DNA of 64,000 nucleotides, from assembly GCA_001604065.1 (NCBI GenBank), contig LVAO01000006.1, forward strand, positions 1 through 64,000, read 5' to 3'. The translations under genes were made by a program, and so were the position numbers. This document shows, one piece after another, positions 51,324 through 61,213 of this stretch. A model generated the notes under the pieces. That model made no database searches. It was not told where the DNA came from and saw nothing but the letters and a program-made list of their open reading frames with translations. Source of the DNA: Clostridiales bacterium Firm_09 (GTDB lineage: Bacteria > Bacillota > Clostridia > Christensenellales > DTU072). The stretch's first letter is position 1; each line of letters begins with the position of its first letter.

Positions 51324-52061
51324 TTATTCCTCTTCTTCAATTTCGGGAAGAATCGCATTATGATAAACATTCTGCACGTCGTCGTTTTCTTCCATTTTTT
51401 CAATCAGCTTCTGTACCGATTCAAGATGTTCGCCGGGGTCGATCTGCACATCGGAAAGCATATCGATATTTTGAGAAAGCACATTGACACCCGCCTTGCG
51501 CAGCCTGTCCGCCACTTCGCCCATTTCGGAAGGTTGTGTATAAATTTCAAATACGTCTTCGTCCGTGACAAGGTCTTCGGCGCCCGCGTCCAGCACGATC
51601 ATCATCATGTCGTCTTCGGAAAAGCCTTTCTTATCCGCAATGATGACACCTTTTTTGTTGAACATGAACGAAACGCAACCGTTTTGACCCATGGCTCCGC
51701 CGTATTTGTCAAAAATATGCCTCACTTCGCCGGCCGTACGGTTTCTGTTGTCGGTCAATGCTTCGACAATGATGGCGACACCGCCCGCGGCATAGCCTTC
51801 ATAGGTGATTTCTTCGTAATTGACCGCATCCAGCTCACCGCTTGCTTTTCTTATTGACCGCATGATGTTGTCGCTGGGCATATTGTTCTGCTTTGCTTTG
51901 GCGATGACATCGCGCAAGCGTGAATTGTTATTGGGATCTGGTCCCCCTTGTTTGACCGCGATGGCAAGTTCTCTGCCTATTTTGGTAAAAACGCTGCCTC
52001 TGATGGCATCCGTCTTTCCTTTCTTGACTTTGATATTCGCCCATTTGCTGTGTCCTGACAT
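51324..52061 (-). CDS. YebC/PmpR family transcriptional regulator/translation factor
   Basis: 245 aa; MSGHSKWANIKVKKGKTDAIRGSVFTKIGREL. Confidence 0.96.
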   Translation of the reverse strand: MSGHSKWANIKVKKGKTDAIRGSVFTKIGRELAIAVKQGGPDPNNNSRLRDVIAKAKQNNMPSDNIMRSIRKASGELDAVNYEEITYEGYAAGGVAIIVEALTDNRNRTAGEVRHIFDKYGGAMGQNGCVSFMFNKKGVIIADKKGFSEDDMMMIVLDAGAEDLVTDEDVFEIYTQPSEMGEVADRLRKAGVNVLSQNIDMLSDVQIDPGEHLESVQKLIEKMEENDDVQNVYHNAILPEIEEEE

Positions 52062-52072
52062 ATAAATCTCCG

Positions 52073-52825
52073 TTATTGATAAATTCTGTGTGTGATTGCC
52101 GACAGAGCGATCGAAACGCTGACCGCGGCATTGAGACTTTCGATACCTCCTCCGTACATCGGTACGGCGAGCGTATAAGACGAAATTGCGCTGACGGTTT
52201 TTGACACACCGTGCGCCTCATTGCCCACCGCAAGAGCAAGCCGGGCAGGAGGAACGAATCCATAAACATCTGCACCGCTCATATCGAGAGCAGCGACAGT
52301 GTAATCTCTTAAAAGGTCAGGAAGTTCTTCGCGCTTTGCTTCCAGAAGGTTCGCAAGAAAAATACCGCCCATGGAAGCACGTACGGTCTTGGGATTATAA
52401 AAATCTGCGCATTCCGCGCCGATAATATCATAAACTCCCAGTGCACATGCCGTGCGAAGGATGGTACCCAGATTGCCGGGATCGGAAATGCCGTCAAGAA
52501 GCAAAACAATCCTGCCGCTCAAGGGCTTGGACTTGGGAATGGGTACTACGGCGAGTACGCCGCCGGAAGACACTGTTTCAGAAATGCCGTCAAACACCTT
52601 GTCTGCGACCAGCGTAGTCTCTCCCGTCCAGTTTTCCAACAGATGCTTGTGTTTTTCTGCAACGCCGGCGCGCACAAAAAGAGAAGCCGATTTGTCCTGC
52701 ATATCCTTTATGAGGTTGATTCCCTCCGCGACAAAGAGACCGCTTTCTGACCGACCTTTTTTGTCGCTCAGGCTACGTATCAATTTGATTTTTGCGTTTT
52801 GCGCAGAGGAAATCATTTCATTCAT
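52073..52825 (-). CDS. TrmH/SpoU family RNA methyltransferase
   Basis: 250 aa; LLDGISDPGNLGTILRTACALG; LAVGNEAHGVSKTV. Confidence 0.92.
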   Translation of the reverse strand: MNEMISSAQNAKIKLIRSLSDKKGRSESGLFVAEGINLIKDMQDKSASLFVRAGVAEKHKHLLENWTGETTLVADKVFDGISETVSSGGVLAVVPIPKSKPLSGRIVLLLDGISDPGNLGTILRTACALGVYDIIGAECADFYNPKTVRASMGGIFLANLLEAKREELPDLLRDYTVAALDMSGADVYGFVPPARLALAVGNEAHGVSKTVSAISSYTLAVPMYGGGIESLNAAVSVSIALSAITHRIYQ

Positions 52826-52837
52826 GGCCGACTAGAA

Positions 52838-52868
52838 AAACGGCTGCTTCGCTTTCGAAACAGCCTTT
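52838..52868 (-). terminator. Terminator of the infC-rpmI-rplT operon
   Basis: Minus strand GGCTGTTTCGAAAGCGAAGCAGCC then GTTTTT. Confidence 0.75.
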
Positions 52869-52873
52869 GTTTT

Positions 52874-53230
52874 TTATGCGTTGAGCGCTTTTTTAGCTGA
52901 GTCGCAGAGACTTGCAAATGCCTTTGCGTCATTGACGGCAAGGTCTGCAATAATCTTTCTGTTGAGGCCGATGCCGGCAACCTTAAGCCCGTGCATCAAG
53001 CGGCTGTAAGAAAGATCATTCATTCTGGCTGCAGCATTGATCCGTGCGATCCAGAGGGTACGGAAATCTCTCTTTTTCAGGCGTCTTCCGACATAAGCAT
53101 ACTGTCCGCTCTTCATGACCGCCTGGCGGGCGACTCTGTAAAGCTTGCTTTTGGAACCGTAATAACCTTTGGCTCTCCTTAAGATTTTTCTGCGCTTTTT
53201 GACAGCGTTGACTGCTCTTTTGATTCTCAT
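52874..53230 (-). CDS. rplT: 50S ribosomal protein L20
   Basis: 118 aa; [32 protein letters not shown]. Confidence 0.98.
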   Translation of the reverse strand: MRIKRAVNAVKKRRKILRRAKGYYGSKSKLYRVARQAVMKSGQYAYVGRRLKKRDFRTLWIARINAAARMNDLSYSRLMHGLKVAGIGLNRKIIADLAVNDAKAFASLCDSAKKALNA

Positions 53231-53240
53231 GGTATGCCTC

Positions 53241-53444
53241 CTATTTTGCCTGACCGCCGATCATTGACTTGATGGTCTTGACTTGAACCTCATTGACGTA
53301 TCCGCCCTGGCGAAGCATTCTCTTGCGCTTGCGGGTCTTCTTGTTGAGAATGTGGTTTTTGTTCTGTTTGGACCTCTTTATCAGTCCACTTGCGGTGAGT
53401 CTGAATCTCTTCTTGGCACCGCTGTGCGTTTTCATTTTGGGCAT
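53241..53444 (-). CDS. rpmI: 50S ribosomal protein L35
   Basis: 67 aa; [24 protein letters not shown]. Confidence 0.97.
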   Translation of the reverse strand: MPKMKTHSGAKKRFRLTASGLIKRSKQNKNHILNKKTRKRKRMLRQGGYVNEVQVKTIKSMIGGQAK

Positions 53445-53472
53445 AAGTCTGCCTCCTTGTAAGTATAGGATA

Positions 53473-53991
53473 TTATGTTTTTTTCTTTGCTTGTGCGAGC
53501 ACCATTGTTATCGTTCTGCCTTCCTGGGCGGCAGGCTTTTCTATCATTGCGACATCTTCGACCAGCTTATAGAAATTCTGCATCATGGCCATCGAGATTT
53601 CGGGATGCGCCTGCTGGCGTCCTTTCATCATCAGGCTGACCTTTACTTTGTCGCCATCCTCCAGAAATTCCCGGGTTTTGCGGGCCTTTATTTCCAGATC
53701 CCCCACATCGATAACCGCGCTGATCTGAATTGTTTTTAATTCTACCGTTTTATGGTTTTTGCGTTCTTCTTTTTCTTTTTTTATAAGATCAAAACGGTAC
53801 TTTTTATAATCAAGCAATTTGCACACCACGGGTTTTGATTGCGGCGCGATCATCACCAAATCAAGTCCCTTCTCTTCCGCAAGCCTCATCGCATTGTAAG
53901 TGGACATTACTCCCAACTGATCTCCGTTCTGGTCTATAAGTCTTACTTCTTTTTCTCTTATCTCAGAATTGATTAACAGTTCCTTGAAAAT
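53473..53991 (-). CDS. infC: Translation initiation factor IF-3, ATT start codon
   Basis: (M)[36 protein letters not shown] 8 nt before ATT at 53991. Confidence 0.95.
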   Translation of the reverse strand: MFKELLINSEIREKEVRLIDQNGDQLGVMSTYNAMRLAEEKGLDLVMIAPQSKPVVCKLLDYKKYRFDLIKKEKEERKNHKTVELKTIQISAVIDVGDLEIKARKTREFLEDGDKVKVSLMMKGRQQAHPEISMAMMQNFYKLVEDVAMIEKPAAQEGRTITMVLAQAKKKT

Positions 53992-54010
53992 AAGCGTATC
54001 CTCCCTGAAA

Positions 54011-54045
54011 ATAAAAAATGTGTTTTTACGAAGGCAAAAACACAT
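54011..54045 (-). terminator. Leader terminator/attenuator upstream of infC
   Basis: Minus strand ATGTGTTTTTGCCTTCGTAAAAACACAT then TTTTTATTTT; perfect 10 bp stem. Confidence 0.8.
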
Positions 54046-54214
54046 CTCAACAGACTTTCTGCGGGTGAAATCATTCTATCGGGTACCGTACTGCATGCTC
54101 GCATCCGGTGAGAATTGCTTCTGCTTCGTGAATTATTATATCCAATCTATGCGCCGATGTCAAACAATATTCCGTTTTTCCCAAAAATAATCCGTAAATG
54201 CCTTAGTAAAGTCC

Positions 54215-54297
54215 TCATCGGACCACCGCCGTCATTTCAAAATCCTTATCCGGCTGTAAAATTCATTCCGCAAACGATTTGCGAAGTGTTTCCTTAA
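54215..54297 (+). mobile_element. Relic end of the IS5-derived element family
   Basis: AAAATTCATTCCGCAAACGATTTGCGAAGTGTTTCCTTAA aligns to the ends of the 0.4 kb and 20.3 kb copies. Confidence 0.6.
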
Positions 54298-54305
54298 TAA
54301 AAATG

Positions 54306-54314
54306 TGTTATATT
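54306..54314 (+). promoter_or_regulatory. Extended -10 (TGTTATATT) 6 nt before the ATG at 54321
   Basis: TGnTATATT; no Shine-Dalgarno upstream of the ATG. Confidence 0.45.
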
Positions 54315-54320
54315 ATCTAT

Positions 54321-56204
54321 ATGAAATTCGAAAAATTCACAAAGGATCACAAAGATATCCTCGTTCCGCTCTATGCCGGACAAAAAACACTCGGCACAGA
54401 ATATTCTCTGGTGACTCTTCTGGAGTGGCACAAAAATCTGAATCTGGAAGCCGCCGTCGGAGAGGACTATATATGTTTCCGTTTGATTTTCAAGGGCAGG
54501 CAACTTTATTTTCCGCCTGTTGCCGCCAACAAAGCAAGGTATGAAGAAGCATTGGATGAACTTATCGCGGAGGGGGCAAAGATTTTTGCAGAAGTGACTG
54601 ATGCGACACTCCCCAGTTTCTGCAAAAGGAATTTCCGAATTGAACCTGACCGCGATATGGCAGAATATATCTATTCTTCCAAGTCCTTCCGGGAGCTATC
54701 CGGCAAGGCATTGCATAGCAAACGCAATCATATCGCGCAATTCCAGAATGCCTACCGCTATCAATTTGCCGAATATAATAAGGTATATAAAAATGGCATT
54801 CTTGAGCTTCTTGACCGATGGATCAACGAAAAAGCCGCTTCTTACGATGCTCCGGCAGAAATCACATCAAAAAACCTGCAGGAAGAAAAGGCAGCCTTTT
54901 TACAAACCGCAATGCAGGAGAAAGACGTTCTGCTTCATGTCCTTGACAATCTTGCTTTCTACCGATGTTTTGCGGATGTTCTCCTTGTCGACGGCAAGGT
55001 TATCGGCATATCCGCAGGCGAAATCCTGCCTACCGGTGTCGGCGCTGTTTATTTTGAAAAGGCGGACACTTCCTATATCGGGTCTTATACGATGCTCGCC
55101 AATCTGTTTGCCCGCAGGCATTTTGAAGACGTCCTCTACATCAACCGGCAGGAAGATACCGGTGACGAGGGCTTAAGGAAGGCGAAATTATCCTATCGTC
55201 CCAGATATATTTATATGAAATATATTGCCTCCGCCAAAGAAGACAGCATGCAGTTCTCAGAAGATGTCCTCAGATTATACCGTGACAGCTTCCCCGAGGA
55301 CAATCCGAAAACAGTCGATTTCTTTTTCAACAATATTTTTTCTGCAAAACGCCTGAAAACCATCCGTGTGGACAATAAACTGGTAAGCGCGTTGCATATC
55401 GTTCCGAAAACCTTGGATTATCTGGGGAGAAAGCTGACTCTGCCTTACATTGTCGCGCTTGCAACGGACAAGAATTACCAGAAAATGGGATTTGCCACGC
55501 GATTGATGGAAGAAACGCTCCGCTGTCTCAAATCCCAGAAAACGCCGTTCATCGCGCTGTACCCCGCAATCAAGGGATTCTATGAGAAATTCGGTTTCGT
55601 CAAGGTCTTCAAAAGCGACATGGACGCGGATGCCGCTTCTCATTCCGCTTTCAGAAGAATTCCGGTGGAGGATCCTGCCGCGATCAAAGCGATTTTTGAC
55701 CAAAAATCTGCATCCTATGATGTAAAAATCGTCCGCGATTTCCGGCAGACAGAACTCCGCCTCGGTACAGAAAGCGGCATATATCTGCTTATGGGGGAAG
55801 ACGGCACGGCAGCCGGATATGAACTTACAGACTCCGGCGGCGAAACAAGCGAAATCGTTCTGTCGGAGCCGGCGCCGCAAGCCGATGCAGATGCCGATAA
55901 AGAGAAATTCATTGACAATCCGGATGCACCGATGGGAATGGCAAGAATCGCCGATCTGGATAGCGCTTTTGCCTTGGTTGCCCTCAAAAACAAATACAGA
56001 TTCCGGCTGACGGATTGCTTCTTTGAAGAAAACAATGGGGTTTTCGAAGCGTATCCGGGCGGGATTCTGCCGGGCGAAGGCTATGATTTCATCTTGACGG
56101 AACGCCAGTTGTGCGCGCTCTTTTTCGGATATTCTGTCGAAGGCGTGCCCCGCGCGTTTATAGAAGAATTTCCCAGAAAAATATTCGTGCCGGACAAATA
56201 CTGA
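54321..56204 (+). CDS. Fusion protein: DUF2156 (LPG-synthase C-terminal-like) domain plus GNAT acetyltransferase domain
   Basis: 627 aa; MKFEKFTKDHKDILVPLY...; IVALATDKNYQKMGFATRLMEETLRCL (GNAT motif A). Start adjusted. Confidence 0.82.
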   Translation: MKFEKFTKDHKDILVPLYAGQKTLGTEYSLVTLLEWHKNLNLEAAVGEDYICFRLIFKGRQLYFPPVAANKARYEEALDELIAEGAKIFAEVTDATLPSFCKRNFRIEPDRDMAEYIYSSKSFRELSGKALHSKRNHIAQFQNAYRYQFAEYNKVYKNGILELLDRWINEKAASYDAPAEITSKNLQEEKAAFLQTAMQEKDVLLHVLDNLAFYRCFADVLLVDGKVIGISAGEILPTGVGAVYFEKADTSYIGSYTMLANLFARRHFEDVLYINRQEDTGDEGLRKAKLSYRPRYIYMKYIASAKEDSMQFSEDVLRLYRDSFPEDNPKTVDFFFNNIFSAKRLKTIRVDNKLVSALHIVPKTLDYLGRKLTLPYIVALATDKNYQKMGFATRLMEETLRCLKSQKTPFIALYPAIKGFYEKFGFVKVFKSDMDADAASHSAFRRIPVEDPAAIKAIFDQKSASYDVKIVRDFRQTELRLGTESGIYLLMGEDGTAAGYELTDSGGETSEIVLSEPAPQADADADKEKFIDNPDAPMGMARIADLDSAFALVALKNKYRFRLTDCFFEENNGVFEAYPGGILPGEGYDFILTERQLCALFFGYSVEGVPRAFIEEFPRKIFVPDKY

Positions 56205-56267
56205 GCAACATCTTATATCATGCAATGCTATTGTTGCTTCTTCGGTCGCCGCTCAAAATGAATCACT

Positions 56268-56358
56268 TTAAGGAAACACTTCATAAATCTTTGAGAATTC
56301 AAGCGAAAGATTTCCGAGGCGATTTGCGGTTGAGCGTGATTTGTGAAGTGGTTCCTTA
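56268..56358. mobile_element. 91 bp miniature element with the same TIRs as 20347-20756
   Basis: TTAAGGAAACACTTCATAAATCTTTGAG...CGTGATTTGTGAAGTGGTTCCTTAA; both ends identical to the 410 bp copy. Confidence 0.85.
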
Positions 56359-56393
56359 ATTCTCCGACTGAAAACCTGTCCGGAACTGAATTG

Positions 56394-56426
56394 AAAAAGG
56401 GGTTGCCGTTTAAGGACAACCCCTTT
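56394..56426 (-). terminator. Rho-independent terminator of thrS
   Basis: Minus strand AAAAGGGGTTGTCCTTAAACGGCAACCCCTTTTT. Confidence 0.85.
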
Positions 56427-56446
56427 TGGTTTATCGGAATCTGCTT

Positions 56447-58381
56447 TTATTTGATGACTCTGTTGTCGATTTCGAAAGTGATTTTTTCTAAAAAGGCTTC
56501 AAAACTCATTGTGCCAAGATCGCCCTCAGAACGGGAGCGGACGGCAACGACATTGTTCTCTTTTTCCTTATCGCCGATAATAACCATGTATGGCACCTTT
56601 TCCAACTGTGCTTCACGGATTTTGTAGCCGATTTTTTCGCTGCGGTTGTCTGCGGAGGCGCGGATGCCTTTCTTCTGCAGCCGGTCCACGATTTCGTCCG
56701 CTTCGGCAGAGGTGCGCTCTGTGATGCTCAGGACACGAACCTGTTCGGGAGCAAACCACACCGGGAAAGCCGCTTTATATTTTTCGATCAGCAATGCCAT
56801 CGTGCGCTCATAACAACCGATGGAAGTACGGTGAATGATATAGGGACGAACCTTCTCACCCTTTTCGTCTATATAAGACATGTTGAAGCGTTCTGCAAGG
56901 AACATGTCAATCTGAATGGTCACCAGCGTATCCTCTTTGCCGTATACGTTGCGGATCTGGATATCCAGCTTGGGTCCGTAGAACGCCGCTTCGCCGATCC
57001 CTACCGTATACTTCAGTCCGATATGATCCAGGATACGCTTCATTTCGCCTTCTGCATATTCCCATTCCTTGGGATTATCAATATATTTCGACTTGTTATT
57101 GGGGTCCCATTTTGAAAAGCGATAGGATACATCCCCGTCCAGACCGATTGCCTTAAGAACAAACATTGCAAGGTCCAGACATCCGCGGAACTCCTGCTCC
57201 AATTGCGAAGGCATACAGATGATATGTCCTTCGCTGATGGTAAACTGGCGCACGCGGATCAGCCCATGCATTTCTCCGCTGGATTCGTTGCGGAACAGCG
57301 TTGAGGTTTCGCCATATCTCTTGGGAAGATCGCGGTAGGATTTCAGTCCGTTGTTGTAGATGGTATATTGGAAAGGACAGGTCATCGGGCGCAAGGCCAT
57401 CACCTCTTCGCCCTTTGCCTCATCTCCCATGACAAACATGCCATCGCGATAATGATCCCAATGACCGGAGATTTTGTAAAGAGCACTCTTGGCCATATAA
57501 GGGGTCTTGGTCCGAAGGTACCCGCGCCTGGTCTCCTCATCCTCCACAAAACGGGTAAGCGTCTGAAAAAGCACCGCACCCTTGGGCATCAAAAGGGGCA
57601 AGCCCTGTCCGATATTTTCGTCCGTCATGAAGAATCCGAGTTCTCTCCCCAGTTTGTTATGGTCGCGTTGTTTGGACTCCTCCACTTCGGCAAGGTAAGC
57701 TTCCAGATCCTGCTTATTATCAAAAGCGGTGCCGTAGATGCGCGTCAGCATCTTGTTATGCTCATCCCCTCTCCAATAGGCGCCGGTAAGGGAAGTCAGT
57801 TTGAATGCCTTGATCATCCCTGTATTGGCAACGTGGGGGCCTGCGCAAAGATCGACAAAGTCTCCCTGACGGTACAGGGTGATTTCTGCATCCGCGGGAA
57901 GATCCGCAATCAGTTCTGCCTTGTAGGGTTCATCCAGTTGTCTGAAGAACTTAAGAGCTTCTTCTCTTTTTACGGTTTCGCGGATGATGGGCAGATGCTC
58001 TTTGACAATCTTTTTCATTTCGGCCTCAATCGCGGGAAAATCCTCCTGCGAAATGGGGGTTTTGAATTCAAAATCGTAATAAAAACCATTCTGAATGGCG
58101 GGACCGATTGCCACCCGTGCGGTCGGGTAAATGCGTTTGACAGCCTGAGCAAGAATATGCGAGGCGCTATGACGATAAGCCTTTCGGCCCTCCTCATCCG
58201 AAAAAGTCAGAAATTCAATCGCTGCATCCTCTTCAATCGGCGTGTTAAGAGAAACGATTTTTCCGTTGACTTTGGCAAGCAGTGCGGCTTTCAGGCTGTC
58301 ATCCCCCAGACTTTTTGCAATTTCGGCGGGTGTCGCGCCTTTGCCGAACTCCTGTTTTTTATCCGAGTACGTAATTAGCAT
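56447..58381 (-). CDS. thrS: Threonyl-tRNA synthetase
   Basis: HSASHILAQAVKRIYP; MRPMTCPFQYTIYNNGLKSYRDLPKRYGE; start adjusted to MLITYSDKK. Confidence 0.96.
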   Translation of the reverse strand: MLITYSDKKQEFGKGATPAEIAKSLGDDSLKAALLAKVNGKIVSLNTPIEEDAAIEFLTFSDEEGRKAYRHSASHILAQAVKRIYPTARVAIGPAIQNGFYYDFEFKTPISQEDFPAIEAEMKKIVKEHLPIIRETVKREEALKFFRQLDEPYKAELIADLPADAEITLYRQGDFVDLCAGPHVANTGMIKAFKLTSLTGAYWRGDEHNKMLTRIYGTAFDNKQDLEAYLAEVEESKQRDHNKLGRELGFFMTDENIGQGLPLLMPKGAVLFQTLTRFVEDEETRRGYLRTKTPYMAKSALYKISGHWDHYRDGMFVMGDEAKGEEVMALRPMTCPFQYTIYNNGLKSYRDLPKRYGETSTLFRNESSGEMHGLIRVRQFTISEGHIICMPSQLEQEFRGCLDLAMFVLKAIGLDGDVSYRFSKWDPNNKSKYIDNPKEWEYAEGEMKRILDHIGLKYTVGIGEAAFYGPKLDIQIRNVYGKEDTLVTIQIDMFLAERFNMSYIDEKGEKVRPYIIHRTSIGCYERTMALLIEKYKAAFPVWFAPEQVRVLSITERTSAEADEIVDRLQKKGIRASADNRSEKIGYKIREAQLEKVPYMVIIGDKEKENNVVAVRSRSEGDLGTMSFEAFLEKITFEIDNRVIK

Positions 58382-58436
58382 AGATTCTATAAACTCCTCT
58401 GACGCTTGCGATGCGTCTTGCAAATAATATCTGATT

Positions 58437-60011
58437 TTATTGAGGCAGAACGGCAATACCGTCGTATGTGCCGCCCGGATTTCTGATATATTCCACGGTC
58501 TTATCCCCGCGGAAAGTAATCGTCTGGGCATCTACCGTGCTGACGAAATATTCAAATTTCGTTTTGCCGTTTTCGTCTTTTTCATCCAAAGCTTTCACGC
58601 TTTGGATTTTAAGGCTGGATACCGCATATACAGCATCGAAATCACTGTCAATCTCCGCAAGAGAGGCCTCGCCGAACAGCTTGCCGGCAATGCCTGCCCA
58701 GCGGTACATGGTCACATTAGCGATAACCCCCGCCGGTTTGCTCGTGTCGATTTCATATGTTCCGTTTCGTTTCAGCTGATTGCCGTAGACATCCAATAAT
58801 TTGCCGGTATCATAATACTTGATGACGTATTTCCCGCTTGCCGTACATCCGCTGATGGCCGAATTCGACAGCACGCCGGCAAGACCGCCGGCATAATCGG
58901 TTTCGGGCGAAAGAACCATGATCGTTTGCGTCGAGCAGCCGGTAATCGCGGCATGATTTGCGGCATAGCCGGTCAGTCCCCCGACATTGAGAATCTTGTT
59001 GGCTTCGATTGTTTTGCTGAAGATCACTTCTATGCTTTTTGCCTGGCAATGCGAATTCATTAATGCGGTATTGTCTGCATATCCTATCGCACCGCCAATG
59101 TTGGCACGGTAAAAACTGTCAAAAAACAGTTCCACTCCTTCATTTACGTAAACATTCTGCGTCCTGGAAGAGTTATAGACACTGCCAAATGCGCCTCCGG
59201 CATTGAGCCTGTCGGCGTAAACACAGATGCTGCCGTCATAGCTGATATTTTCGATGATATTGTCCTGCGTATTGGAGGCCGAAAGGTCTACCGTCCGGAC
59301 ATAACCGGCGACTCCTCCCGCATATGCGGTATGGAGACGGCTGATTTCTTTTTTGACTCCGAGAGAATCGGTGCCTTCAAATCGGCCCGCCTGCAGCACA
59401 ACACCGCTTTGGACATGATTCATGGTCAAGCTGCCGTTGGACGCGCCCAGAACTCCGCCCGTATAAAGCTTTATGTTCGTGTTCTCATTTGCTAAAACAT
59501 GGTTCAGCGTGCCGTTGACCGTGACGTTTTCTAATACCGTGGTTCCGAAAGCATATCCGATCAATCCGCCTGTGTAAGTTGTTTCGGCAGTATAACCGAG
59601 ATTATAATCGATGGCAAGCGTCAGATTCCGGATGGTTGCATTACGCGTGAAGCCGAAGAATCCGGCATAAGAAGAAGTTTCCGCTATTGTATCACTGCTT
59701 TCTGTTGACAGTCTGACATTGGATATAGTATATCCGCAGCCATCAAATGCAGAACAAAAAGCCGCATCGTAGCTTGTTCCCACAGGCATCCAAACCGCGC
59801 CGGCAAGATCGATGTCATTTGCAAGAACGTAGGTGATCTGATCATAATCCGTTCCGGTATTGCCGGCCATTGCAAGAAGCTCTTCCGCCGTCGATATGGT
59901 ATAAGTATGTCTGCCCTTGTGTGTATTCTCAGGTTCGCAAGCGGCAAGCGCGATCATGCCGACCAGTAATATGAGCAGAAGCGCCGCCGCGGTTGAGAGT
60001 TTTTTCTTCAT
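58437..60011 (-). CDS. Secreted lipoprotein with GLUG-like repeats
   Basis: 524 aa; lipobox LAAC; repeated Y(A/T)GG(L/V)xG blocks. Confidence 0.75.
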   Translation of the reverse strand: MKKKLSTAAALLLILLVGMIALAACEPENTHKGRHTYTISTAEELLAMAGNTGTDYDQITYVLANDIDLAGAVWMPVGTSYDAAFCSAFDGCGYTISNVRLSTESSDTIAETSSYAGFFGFTRNATIRNLTLAIDYNLGYTAETTYTGGLIGYAFGTTVLENVTVNGTLNHVLANENTNIKLYTGGVLGASNGSLTMNHVQSGVVLQAGRFEGTDSLGVKKEISRLHTAYAGGVAGYVRTVDLSASNTQDNIIENISYDGSICVYADRLNAGGAFGSVYNSSRTQNVYVNEGVELFFDSFYRANIGGAIGYADNTALMNSHCQAKSIEVIFSKTIEANKILNVGGLTGYAANHAAITGCSTQTIMVLSPETDYAGGLAGVLSNSAISGCTASGKYVIKYYDTGKLLDVYGNQLKRNGTYEIDTSKPAGVIANVTMYRWAGIAGKLFGEASLAEIDSDFDAVYAVSSLKIQSVKALDEKDENGKTKFEYFVSTVDAQTITFRGDKTVEYIRNPGGTYDGIAVLPQ

Positions 60012-60026
60012 AAGACCTCGCCGGTA

Positions 60027-60929
60027 TTATATATTCTGATCAAGAAACGCAAGGAAATCCGCGTATACTTCTTTATTATTGATTTCGTTCAGGATTTCGT
60101 GGCGCGCGCCATTGTAAACTTTATAGGTGACGGCGGTAAAACCCTTTTCCAGATAAAAATCATATAGCTTTTTTGCCTGGACGGTTTTTGCCGATACGGG
60201 ATCCTCGCTGCCTACGGCAATCAGAATGGGCAAAGCTTTGTTTGCATTGTTGATTGCCTCCCCATACATATGCATGACGCCGGAGAAAAAGCTTTTATAG
60301 AAACCGATGGACAGAGGATAGCCGCAATACTCGTCCGCCTCATATTTTGCGACTTGATCTTTGTCGCGGGAGAGCCAAGCGAATTTCTGACCCTGCGCGG
60401 CAAAAGGCTTATTGTACGCGCCAAAGCTCATCTTGTCAATCAGATATCCGATTTTGTCGGGCCCGAAAATGAGATTCTGAACGGAAGCAATTGCAAGACC
60501 GGCCGCCACCAGCGGATTCTTCATATGCGCGGTGCCGCTCAGGATACAAGCTTTTATCTTTGAACTGTATAATTCGATAAAACGCTGCGCCAGGAAGCTG
60601 CCATAGCTATGCCCTAGCAAAGCAACCTCTTTATTATAAGTTTTGCGGGCAAATTCCACCAGCGTGCGCATATCCTCGACTGTCTGCCCGAAGCTGTCGC
60701 CATCCACGATGCCTTTGGCTCCGGCATTATTGTAGCGATGACCTCTGTGATCGTCCGCGATAACGACATAGCCGTTCGAATTCAGAAATCTGGCAAAATC
60801 ATCATAACGCGCGCTATGCTCCGCCATCCCATGGCTTATTACAACAACGGCTTTGACATCCTGTATCTCGTCCCAGATACTGACGTTCATCCTTTTGCCG
60901 TCGAACGTATCCATCTTGATAGAACGCAT
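60027..60929 (-). CDS. Alpha/beta hydrolase (monoacylglycerol lipase-like), paralogue of 19350-20267
   Basis: 300 aa; ISHGMAEHSARYDDFARFLN; LLGHSYGSFLAQRFIE. Confidence 0.88.
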   Translation of the reverse strand: MRSIKMDTFDGKRMNVSIWDEIQDVKAVVVISHGMAEHSARYDDFARFLNSNGYVVIADDHRGHRYNNAGAKGIVDGDSFGQTVEDMRTLVEFARKTYNKEVALLGHSYGSFLAQRFIELYSSKIKACILSGTAHMKNPLVAAGLAIASVQNLIFGPDKIGYLIDKMSFGAYNKPFAAQGQKFAWLSRDKDQVAKYEADEYCGYPLSIGFYKSFFSGVMHMYGEAINNANKALPILIAVGSEDPVSAKTVQAKKLYDFYLEKGFTAVTYKVYNGARHEILNEINNKEVYADFLAFLDQNI

Positions 60930-61213
60930 AGAAAACCTCCCATATCTAATTTTAAGAGTGATTTAATATATGTTAGCACTTTTTCTTAGCCAATACAAGA
61001 GGTTGTGTCAATTTATGCGGTAACCGATTCCATTTTCTCGAAAGGACATGTCCGGTTTGCATGGAGGAAGAAGCTTTTCCTCTTTTTTATGATTTCTGAC
61101 AGACTGCGCCTTTTGTCCGTTTTGAAAACTTCACACGGTTCACCGGGGCGTGCGGTATGTTCCTGAGCGCGGCGTTCTTCCTTTCGCCTTTGCATCTTGT
61201 TTTGCAAAAACCG

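Noticed and set aside
58382-58436. Possible T-box leader for thrS (also considered for valS at 38966-38990)
   Set aside because: Gaps of 55 and 25 bp are too short for a T-box; no AGGGTGGnACCGCG-like sequence seen.
58801-59700. GLUG-like repeats considered as a DNA tandem repeat
   Set aside because: Repeats are degenerate at DNA level; similarity is in protein motif spacing only.
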